Below are positions 27,645 to 37,200 of a stretch of 64,000 nt of DNA, in pieces (position 1 is the first letter of the stretch; each line of letters starts with the position of its first letter). Under the pieces are notes generated by a model. That model was not told the origin of the DNA. It ran no database searches and saw nothing but the letters and a program-made list of their open reading frames with translations. Origin of the DNA: CAZLGM01 sp964623625 (lineage in GTDB: Bacteria > Desulfobacterota > Desulfobulbia > Desulfobulbales > Desulfocapsaceae); contig CAZUUJ010000007.1 of NCBI GenBank assembly GCA_964623625.1, positions 12,704 through 76,703 on the forward strand, in the 5' to 3' direction. The position numbers and the translations under genes were made by a program.

Positions 27645-29019
27645 CAGCAAACGGTTGCTTATTATTGATGACGAAGAGAATATGCGTCATATGCTGTCCT
27701 CAGTCATGACCAGAGCCGGTTACCGGGTCAGCCTGGCGGCCGATGGTGCTCAGGGACTTGAGGTGCTTGAAAAGGAGCAGTTTGATTTTGTTCTCTGTGA
27801 TTTAAAAATGCCAAAGATGGATGGGCTTGGGTTTCTTCGGGGATTGAGAGAAAAGGGAAATGTTACCACAGTCATTATGATGTCGGCTTATGCGACAGTG
27901 GATACTGCTGTGGAGGCGATGAAGCAGGGCGCTTACGATTTTATTACCAAACCATTTAAAAATGATGAGATCTTGATCATTCTGGCGAAAGCTGAAGAGC
28001 ATGACCAACTGTTGGCCGAGAACAGGGAACTAAAAAAGCGTGTCGCTTCTTATGAAGAGGATCAATCGTTTGACAATTTAATCGGCGACAGCGAGCCGAT
28101 ACGCAATGTGATAGAGATTGCCAAAAAAGTGAGCAACTATAAGACTACTGTTTTGATCACTGGAGAATCCGGAACAGGTAAGGAGCTGATAGCCAAAGGG
28201 ATTCACCACTACAGTGACAGGAGATCACGGTCGTTTATATGTGTCAACTGCGGTTCTATTCCGGAAAACCTATTGGAAAGTGAATTTTTCGGCTATGTAA
28301 GAGGGGCTTTTACAGGAGCCGATTCAAACAAAAGAGGGCTGTTTGAGGCGGCTGACGGCGGTACGCTCTTTTTGGATGAAATAGGTGATCTCCCCCTTGG
28401 CCTCCAGGTTAAATTACTGCGTGTCCTGCAGGAAGATGAAATATGGGCTGTTGGCGGCAGACGCGCAAAAAAGGTCAATGTTCGGGTCATAGCGGCGACA
28501 AATCTTGATCTTGGTGAACAAGTCGGGAAAGGAAGATTTCGTAAAGATCTGTTCTATCGGCTGAATGTGGTCACCATTCATATTCCGCCTCTTCGGGACC
28601 GACGTGAAGATATTCCCCTTTTGTGCGACCATTTTCTTGAGAAGTACTGTGGAAAGGCTCATATATCGCTCAAGTCGATTTCTTCCAGAGCTTTGGGGCT
28701 ACTGGTCCGCCAGAGCTGGCAGGGAAATGTTCGAGAATTGGAAAATGTGATTGAGCGGGCCGTTATCTTTAGCGACAAAGACGTTATTTTACCTGAGAAC
28801 CTTCCGGATAGTGTTGGCAGCCCTTCAAAAGGCAGAAGGCTTGATGACATGCTGGGCACCTTATCGATAAAAAAAGGTCAGAAAATAATGGAGGGACGAT
28901 TGATCAGAAGGGTTCTGGATATTACGGATGGCAATAAAAGCAAGGCATCAAAGCTGTTGGAAATAAGCTATCCCTCATTGCTTGCTAAGATCAAGGAACA
29001 CAACATTCCTGTTAAATGA
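27637..29019 (+). CDS. Sigma-54-dependent response regulator, PilR-like
   Basis: A 460-residue regulator: receiver domain with acceptor Asp near residue 55 (VLCDLKMPKMDG), a sigma-54 AAA+ domain with GESGTGKE (Walker A), RGAFTGADSNKRG (intact GAFTGA loop) and GTLFLDEIGDLP, and a C-terminal Fis-type helix-turn-helix (VLDITDGNKSKASKLLEIS). It is preceded by its kinase with an 8-base overlap. A sigma-54 promoter for the minor pilins lies 140 bases downstream, and another for pilA at 22.5 kb. This supports a PilSR-type pilus circuit. Confidence 0.88.
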   Translation: MDNSKRLLIIDDEENMRHMLSSVMTRAGYRVSLAADGAQGLEVLEKEQFDFVLCDLKMPKMDGLGFLRGLREKGNVTTVIMMSAYATVDTAVEAMKQGAYDFITKPFKNDEILIILAKAEEHDQLLAENRELKKRVASYEEDQSFDNLIGDSEPIRNVIEIAKKVSNYKTTVLITGESGTGKELIAKGIHHYSDRRSRSFICVNCGSIPENLLESEFFGYVRGAFTGADSNKRGLFEAADGGTLFLDEIGDLPLGLQVKLLRVLQEDEIWAVGGRRAKKVNVRVIAATNLDLGEQVGKGRFRKDLFYRLNVVTIHIPPLRDRREDIPLLCDHFLEKYCGKAHISLKSISSRALGLLVRQSWQGNVRELENVIERAVIFSDKDVILPENLPDSVGSPSKGRRLDDMLGTLSIKKGQKIMEGRLIRRVLDITDGNKSKASKLLEISYPSLLAKIKEHNIPVK

Positions 29020-29159
29020 TTTGTTAAAAACAAAAGGAACTATTAAATTATTTTATAGCTGTTTTTTATTTTTCGCCATGCTGTCTCTTTCTTTTTAAAA
29101 TTTCACAAGTAACCTATTGAAAGTTAATTGAAAACTTCCTGTTCAGTAAACGCTCTTAG

Positions 29160-29175
29160 TGGTCTGTAATTTGCA
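29160..29175 (+). promoter_or_regulatory. Sigma-54 promoter of the minor pilin operon
   Basis: TGGTCTGTAATTTGCA matches the TGGYAYRN4YTGCW element except at the fifth position (C for A), the same deviation as the pilA promoter. It lies 45 bases before the FimT-like ATG, giving a leader of about 33 bases. No other promoter-like element was seen in the 180-base gap after the response regulator gene. Confidence 0.72.
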
Positions 29176-29220
29176 ACAAATAGAGTAGGTCAGTTTCTGT
29201 TGATCTGCAAGAGAGGAGTA

Positions 29221-29745
29221 ATGAAGTCAAGCGCTATTGGAAAAATGAAAAGATTGTTCCGAAAAAAACGGATTTTCAACGAGAATGGTTTTGGAATTGT
29301 TGAAGTTGTCATTGTCATGGTTATTATCTCGCTTCTGGCTGTTTTTGTAGCACCAGAAGTTGGAAACTGGCGGCCCAACATCCGTCTGAAGAGGGCGGCC
29401 AGGGATTTCTATAGTGATATGCAGAAGGCGAAACTGCATGCAATCAAAACCAACCGGACGGTTAATTTTACTATAACTGCGACAGGGGCAGGCAATTGTC
29501 CTGGTGGCAGCTACATTTTTAGAGATAATAACGCTACACAGGTAACAGTTGCTCAGGCTGTATTGGGGGCTGGAGAAACGGAAGGTGTATGTTTGCAGGT
29601 TTTCGATGCCGGAGTTACAGGATTTGACACTAGAGGAGGCGCGACCGGAGCCGGTGGGAACGTGACCTTTACAAGCACTGACATTACCAGAGTGTACTTG
29701 GTTGGTCAGAGTGTTGCCGGTGGTGTAGTTATGGAGATTCAATAA
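29221..29745 (+). CDS. fimT: FimT/GspH-like minor pilin
   Basis: A 174-residue pseudopilin. The peptidase site is NENG/FGIVEVVIVMVIIS with Glu at +5, after an unusually long basic leader (MKSSAIGKMKRLFRKKRIF). The ATG at 29221 is favoured by the ribosome site GAGAGGAGTA; a frame start at 29200 would have no such site. The globular part is typical of the GspH/FimT family in length. It begins an operon of five minor pilus genes ending with pilY1. Confidence 0.8.
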   Translation: MKSSAIGKMKRLFRKKRIFNENGFGIVEVVIVMVIISLLAVFVAPEVGNWRPNIRLKRAARDFYSDMQKAKLHAIKTNRTVNFTITATGAGNCPGGSYIFRDNNATQVTVAQAVLGAGETEGVCLQVFDAGVTGFDTRGGATGAGGNVTFTSTDITRVYLVGQSVAGGVVMEIQ

Positions 29746-29746
29746 A

Positions 29747-30394
29747 ATGAACTATCAACTAGTCGGATGCCGAGGTCAGGAGCAAGAGCAGGGTTTTACT
29801 CTAGTTGAGCTGATGATCACTCTCGGCATGTCGGCCTTAGTTATTTTTGCTATTTATTCAGCGTATATCCTCCAGCAGAAGACCTATTACAGCCAGGACC
29901 AGGTGATTGAAATACAACAGAATATACGAGCCGGGTTCGATACCATGATCAGAGAAATCCGCATGGCCGGGTATGACCCGACCGGATCGGGTAATTTCTC
30001 AATAACTGCCGCCACCGGTAATCAAATTACGTTTGATCTTGATTTGGATGAGAACGGTAATACAGGTGGGACAAACGAATCGATTGATTATGTGCTATCC
30101 GGCACAACTCTGACCAGAAACACCCAGGCAGTTGCGGAAAATATTCAAGCCATTGAATTTTATTACACTGTTAACGACGGTGTAAATATCTCCCAGACGT
30201 TGACCCCGGCAACTCTTGCCGATATCCGGTCAGTACAGGTTTCTATTCTGGCGAGAGCCGGTCAGCGTGATGGCAAATATATCAATTCAAATGCGTATAC
30301 AACAGGGTCTGGGGCTCAATGGGGACCGTTTAACGATAATTTACGCAGACGGTTTTTTGTTACAACCGTGCATTGTCGAAATATGGGGATATAG
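29747..30394 (+). CDS. pilW: Minor pilin PilW
   Basis: A 215-residue pseudopilin: EQEQG/FTLVELMITLGMSALVIFAI with Glu at +5, and a long globular region with repeated Asn/Asp-rich turns (DLDENGNTGGTNESIDY). The order FimT, PilW, PilV, PilX, PilY1 is the classic minor pilin cluster. It starts one base after the FimT stop. The leader of about 16 residues is longer than in the major pilin. Confidence 0.83.
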   Translation: MNYQLVGCRGQEQEQGFTLVELMITLGMSALVIFAIYSAYILQQKTYYSQDQVIEIQQNIRAGFDTMIREIRMAGYDPTGSGNFSITAATGNQITFDLDLDENGNTGGTNESIDYVLSGTTLTRNTQAVAENIQAIEFYYTVNDGVNISQTLTPATLADIRSVQVSILARAGQRDGKYINSNAYTTGSGAQWGPFNDNLRRRFFVTTVHCRNMGI

Positions 30395-30396
30395 GA

Positions 30397-30777
30397 ATGC
30401 GTAAATACAAAGATACAGCCGGTTTTACGCTAGTTGAAGTGGTTATTGCCCTGGCTGTTCTGGCTATTGGTATTCTTTCACTTTATACCATGCAGACAAG
30501 AGCGATTTACGGTAACGCGGTTGCCAGCACCTTTAGTAATCTGACAATGTCGAATGTGGATCAAATTGAACAACTCTATACGGCCTCGTATAACCACGCT
30601 GATTTAACGGCCGGCAATCACAGCGTAACCCAGAATGGAATGACCGTTTCGTGGAATGTGGTGGATGACAATCCTGTAAACGGATGCAAGCTGGTCACCA
30701 TAACGGTGAATGGAACATTTGGCGGAGCAACCAGGCAAATGCAAACGACATTTATCAAATCGGAAATTCAAAAATAG
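30397..30777 (+). CDS. pilV: Minor pilin PilV
   Basis: A 126-residue pseudopilin with the short leader MRKYKDTAG/FTLVEVVIALAVLAIGILSLYTMQT and Glu at +5. The start at 30397 is preferred because it follows the PilW stop after two bases and gives a normal leader. A frame start at 30373 would lie inside pilW. It has a single cysteine in the globular part. It probably primes pilus assembly at the tip with PilW, PilX and PilY1. Confidence 0.82.
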   Translation: MRKYKDTAGFTLVEVVIALAVLAIGILSLYTMQTRAIYGNAVASTFSNLTMSNVDQIEQLYTASYNHADLTAGNHSVTQNGMTVSWNVVDDNPVNGCKLVTITVNGTFGGATRQMQTTFIKSEIQK

Positions 30778-30782
30778 TGTAA

Positions 30783-31271
30783 ATGAATTGTTTTAAAAGC
30801 CTTTTAAACAATGATCGGGGTTTTATCCTTGTTCTTTCAATGATCACCATGGTTGCCCTGACCGTGATTGGTCTTTCCGGGGCGTCCAATACAACCATTG
30901 AGGTTCAGATTGCCGGCAATGAACGGCACTACGTTCAGGCCTTCTATGCTTCCGAGGCAGGCTGGCAGCATGGGGTACAGGCTATTGAAGGGATGGGGAG
31001 TCCGCCGACGGTAATTAATCCGTTCGACCAGAGCGATCCCGATGATGAAAGTAACTTCCTGGTTGATGAGGTTGGCAACCAGGTCCTCATTGCGGATGAA
31101 ACCAGTTACAGCTATCAAACATTTTTTATGGAGAAGCTCAGACCGCCACCTGGTTTTTCCGGCGACTGGGCTACGTTCAGGTACGGATCGGTTGGAACAG
31201 GAAACGGCCTGAGAGATTCCGTTCATGAGAGTATGGCAATTGTTGAAAAACCATTTGAGGTTGGCTATTGA
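30783..31271 (+). CDS. pilX: Minor pilin PilX
   Basis: A 162-residue protein with the PilX_N pattern: DRGFILVLSMITMVALTVIGLSGASNTTIEVQIAGNERHYVQAFYASEAG. The G/F site has no Glu at +5, which is normal for the GspK/PilX class. It lies five bases after pilV and 24 before pilY1. In characterised systems PilX works with PilY1 at the pilus tip. Confidence 0.83.
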   Translation: MNCFKSLLNNDRGFILVLSMITMVALTVIGLSGASNTTIEVQIAGNERHYVQAFYASEAGWQHGVQAIEGMGSPPTVINPFDQSDPDDESNFLVDEVGNQVLIADETSYSYQTFFMEKLRPPPGFSGDWATFRYGSVGTGNGLRDSVHESMAIVEKPFEVGY

Positions 31272-31295
31272 GCTGTTGAAAGATGGGGGTAAGGG

Positions 31296-34200
31296 ATGAA
31301 AAGGTCATATAGGAAATCAATCGGTTCACTTCTCCTGTTTTTTCTTGTTCTTTTTTCAGTACATGTAGCCTGTGCCGATACCCTGGATGTCAGGATCAGT
31401 GCGGATATTGATGATGTCGAGGAGTCAACCGGCAACAACCTTGGCCGGGTGTATCATAACTCCAGTGATCTCGAACTGGTAAGGGATGGCAGCAATCAGG
31501 GCAATCAGATCGTCGGCCTCAGGTTTCGCAACATTACCATCCCGCAGAATGCCACCATTAATTCGGCCTATCTGGAGTTTACGGCCGATGAAAATCGGAC
31601 CAACAACAATACCATAACCATTCACGGAGAAGATATCGGTGACGCGCCGCAATTCATCTCCGGTTACGGCAGTTTCAATGTCTCAACCAGAACGAAAACT
31701 TCTGCCAGTGAACCCTGGGTCCCAGGAGCCTGGAGTCCGGTGGGCAGCAAATATCAAACCCCGGATATCAGCTCCATTGTTTCTGAAATTACAGGCCGGG
31801 CCGACTGGAGCAGCAGTAATGATATGGTTTTCATTATCGAGGGAACCGGGCGGGTCACGGCGGACAGTTACCGGGCAGGTGGCGATTTAAGGCCGCGGCT
31901 GGTCATTGATTACGATACTCAGCCCCCGGATATCCAGCTGAATAAAACAGTAATCAATGCAGAGACCATAGTTGGAACGGATGCTTCGGGTGACACATTT
32001 ACCATAACCAATATTGGTGGTGGAACTCTCAGTTACACTCTATCCGATGATGCCAGTTCTCCCGACTGGTTACAGCTTTCACCCACTACAGGCAGCTTAA
32101 CAAATGGTCAGACGGACACTATTACGGTAACATTTAACGATTCGGATACTCTTGCTGTTGGAATATATACGGCAACAATTACTGCTTATGATCCAAACGC
32201 GGTACCGACCACCCGGACCATCAACGTTACTCTTCAAGTGGGCAGGCCTGAGATCACAATTGATCATTCGGCTGTTCCGGTTCCAATCCATCTGGATGCC
32301 GATACAACCGATTCAAGTTACAGTTTTACCGTGACAAACAGCGGCAATGCACAACTTGATTTTACGGCAAGCGACGATGCTTCCTGGCTGTCACTGAGTT
32401 CCACAAGCGGATCGTTAAGTACCGGCGGCTCCACTTCCATTACGCTAAATATCGATACAACAGGGCTCACACCCAATACCGGTTACAATGCTCTGGTGAC
32501 CATAACTGATCCTGAAGCAACCAATAATCCTCAGGCCTTTCAGGTCGATCTTCGCATCAACTATGAAACGGAAATCAGCGGTTCCGGAGATAACATGAAC
32601 GATGCCGAGGAATATTCCGACGGCGGGATTGATGACCAGGAACAGCGGTGGGATCTGGACTTTGGCGAGCACCTGGTGGGTATTCGTTTTCCCAATGTCG
32701 CTGTGCCGCAGGGCAATACCATTGTCAGCGCCAACCTGGTGGTTCGAGGAATTGATTCAAGCGATACCGTTGCGACAGATGTAACGATTAGCGTAGAGGA
32801 CCACGTTAGCAACAATCCGCCTATTTTTACAACCACCGATGACGATATATCCGATAGGACCATGCTGGCCTCAACTGTAGCCTGGTCCAGTATCGAACAA
32901 TGGTTTCATAATGTCGAGTATCAGTCGCCCGACCTGAAGACCCCGGTACAAACACTGATCTCCCGTGGTGATTGGAATAGTGGACAGGCCATAGTCTTGA
33001 CTATTACAGGGTCTGGTGAGCGCGATGCTGCCTCCTATGATCAGGGCGGCAGCCCGGAAGGCCCCAAGTTGAGGATTAAATCACAGGCGGATAATGGTCC
33101 TCTTATCGTATTAAACAAAAATGCTCTTGGTCACGATGTCGACTACAACGCCCCTCCCGCTCCGGATACCTTCACCGTCTCCAATAAGGGAGAAGGCAAC
33201 CTCAACTATACTATAACCGACATCGATGACGGAACAGGACTGGATGCAACCTGGATAACCGTATCTCCAACCAGCGGCGGACCGCTAGCCAATGACGGTT
33301 CAAGCGATACCATTACCGTCACCTATGATATCTCGTCTCTTGATAACGGTACTCACGAGGGAACTATTACGGTGACGGATCCAGCGGCCAAACCGACTTC
33401 GGCAAGGCTCAAGGTGACTCTGGTGGTCAACCGACCGGTAATAACGTTGAATCCAACCAGTATCAATCAATCGTTGAGTGTCGGTGACAATACATCGACA
33501 GATCAATTCACTATTTCCAATAGTGGTGAAATGGATCTGGCCAGCTATACAATCACTGAAGTTGACGATGCAACCGGTGTAGATGCCACCTGGATGTCAG
33601 TTTCACCAACCACTGGCGGACCATTGGAGAATGACGGTTCAAGTGATACCATTACCATTTCCTATGATACAACCGGACTGACGGTTGGTAATACTTATAC
33701 GGGAACCATTACTGTCTCCGATCCAACAGCAGCAGCAATTGCCAAGACTGTCACTGTCAGTTTGTATATTGGACAGCCTCATATCGACCTGACCCATAAT
33801 CTGCCGGACCCGATCGTTTTGCCGGTGGATTATGCCAACAACGACTACTCCTTTATCATCGGCAACAGCGGCACATCACCATTAAACTTTACCATCACCG
33901 ATATCGATAATGATACCTTAGCCGATGCGACCTGGATGAGTTTTACACCGCAGAGTGGTAGCGTAGCAGCCGGCGGACCGGACCAGACTGTGACCATTAA
34001 TCTGTCCACGTCCGGTCTGACGGAAGGTGAGACCTACGAGGGCACGATAACGGTAAGCGATACCCTGGCCGACAACAATCCGCAGACCATTCCTATAAAA
34101 ATCTCTATCCTCAACCAGGGAGAATTTACCGGGAGCGATTCTTCCGATGACGCTGAAGAAGACACTGGTGATGGCGACATGTACCTGACCAGCTCAGACC

Positions 34201-37200
34201 TGGAAATGGTTGTTGACGGAAGCACCCTCCAGGTTATCGGCATCAGGTTCAATAATGTGAATATTCCTGCTGGTTCGTTGATCAACAACGCCTATATCCG
34301 GTATATGGCCGATGGTAACACAAGCGGGGATGTTGATCTTGAAATCTACGGGGAGAGCAGCGGCAACGCCCAAACATATAGTAATAGTGATGGGGATATT
34401 TCTGACCGGACTCTGACGGATGCGGTGGTTACATGGAACAACATACCCAACTGGAGCAACGGTTCCATGTACAATTCCCCGAATATCGCATCATTGATCC
34501 AGGAAATCGTCACCAATGAAAACTGGCAGTTTAACAATTCCATGGCCTTTGTCATCCAGGGTGACCAAGGTAATCGGCGTGCCCACAGCTATGATCAGTT
34601 TGAAGATAACAACAACTTGCTGCCGCCGACCCTGGTTGTTGAGTGGGTGGAAACTGAACAGCCGTATATCGATGTCAGCCCTTCCGGTCAACTGGGTGTG
34701 ATCACAACCTATGGAACAAACGCCGGTGACAGGACCTTTACCCTGAAAAATACCGGCTCAGGCGACCTGGTATACACTATCCAGCCTAGTGAGACTTGGT
34801 TGAGTTGCACGCCGACTAACGGGACGCTGATTCCAGGGGCAAGTCAGGAGGTCACGATCAGTTTTCTCACCGCATCGCTTGCCATCAGCAATTATTCGGC
34901 CACCATTTCAATCAGCGACCCGAATGCCTTCAACTCTCCATACGATTATGTCGTTAACCTCCAGGTCAACGCTCAGGATACGGGCACCGGCTGTGGAGAA
35001 GTGCCGATTTATGCCCAGAATATCATTAATCCGGCAATTTTGGTCCAAATGGATACCTCGAGCTCCATGACGAGTAATTCGCCGACCAACACATCGATAA
35101 CCAATCCACGGACACCGAACCTGAAGAATATCTTTCAATCCATGCTCAATGATCCTGCCTGGACGCCGAACACTTCCGATGTTGCGTTTATCATTAGCGG
35201 ATCAGGAAATCGAACAGCCATTTCATATGATGGCGGTTCGTCGGAAGCGCCTGAACTCCATGTGAATTATTATCCCCAGGATGATCCGGCAACCACGGAA
35301 ATAGATGAGTCGGAAACCCTGGTTGAATATTCAAACAGAATCACCCAGTCCAGTGATGACGCTGAAGAGCAGGTCTCAAACGGTAATGTGAGCTTTATCT
35401 CTACTGATATTGAGCTGATAGCGGATGGCTCCACAGATCAGATAGCCGGTTTGCGGTTCCAAAATATCAATGTGCCGTCCGATGCTACCTTAGATGATGT
35501 CTATATTGCCTTTTCAAAGAATGTAACAACTTCAACACCAACGTCCCTGACTATCAAGGGTGAAGATGTTTCAGGTGGTGGAAATAACTATCAGGCAGAG
35601 ACATTTGAAAACCAGGCAGACAATATCTCATCGAGGCCTACATTAACCAATGTGGTGAGCTGGAATAATCTGGACACCTGGTGGGGCGACACCACCATGA
35701 TGAGATATGAGGTCGGCCGGGCCGTCATTGCCGACCTGGTCAAAGACCGAAGTATCGCCTGGGGTTATGGTATGTGGGACCGGACCAAGGATGGTCCCCT
35801 GTGGAGCGGCGGTGGCTCAGGGCCCAATACCGAACAGTTGACCGGAACGACCTATAATACAAATTCAACGGATTATCTGGAGACGCCCTATCACAGCGAA
35901 TATGCATCGAATCCTCCGAGTTCCAGTCAGTATGATCTTTTTACCCGAATAACCGCCGCAGTCAAGTCAAGGGACGCCGAAGAGACGGTTGGGCTGCAGA
36001 ACACTATTCTGTCCACCACTACCGGTTATGGAACACCTCTTGGGCCGTCCATGCTGGCGGCAAGGGCTTATTTCAATGGACAAAAGACGGATAATGACGG
36101 CGATCCTTACTCGTCATTATCATGTCAGCGGAAATTCCTGATCAATATTACAGATGGTCAGGGGTATCTGAATCATACAAGCACCCAATATATGGAACGG
36201 TATGCTCACTGGCTGGCGGACAGCGAGATTACAGCCGTCGTTGTCGGTTTTGAATTGTCCAATGCCAGTCAGATTGACGTTGTCGCCCGTGTTTCCAATG
36301 AAAGGGGGGGGGAAAGCGCTACCGACAATATCTACGCCATTCATAAAGATCTGGATAACCCGGAAAACACAGAACCCGATCCTGAGGACGTGGACGCCTT
36401 TTCAGCGGCCAGTGGCGAAGATTTAAAGGTCGCTCTTGAGGGGATCACCAGCGAGATCAAGCGGCAATTATTCTTCGGATCGGCACCGGCTCCTTCCACA
36501 TCCGTTGATCTGGGATCATTCGTTATCATCGCTGTTTTTAATCCTGCAGACAACTGGAGAGGTGACCTGAAGGCGCTTCCGTACGATCCGGAGACCGGGC
36601 AGATAGAAGTTGCCGATATTCAATTGACAACGCCACCTTCCGACTGTGCTGCTGCCAATTCGACCTGCTGGCGGGCCGGTTACCTGCTGCCTGAAACAGG
36701 TTGGTTAAATTATTCCAAAGCGTTTACCATACCGGGACCGTTGACAGACCCTGTCGGTGACGGCACCGGCAGCGTCATATCGTATACCGATAGCATATTG
36801 TCCAATGATAACTATATCTGCAAAGGCTTGGGAGATATTATCAAATCAACACCTAAAATCATCGACAGCCCTAAAAGCTTCCACAGTTTTGATCGATATC
36901 CGATTTTTCAAAGTGATCCCTATGTAAAAGGCAGAACACCGCTGGTCTCCATCGGTGCCAATGACGGAGCGTTGCACTTCTTTGACCTTGAAACCGGGGA
37001 GGAGTCCCATAGATTTTATCCCATGGGTGTTCATGGAACACTGAATATGGCTGCTGGTGATCCAACCTATGATACCTGCAATGAGCTGTATTGCCATCGA
37101 TATATGGTGGACGGTTCACCCATCGCAGCCGATATCTTTATTGGCACAGAGGTGGAAAGCGGTGGTATTATCACCGACCCCGGCTGGCGGACCGTTGTCA

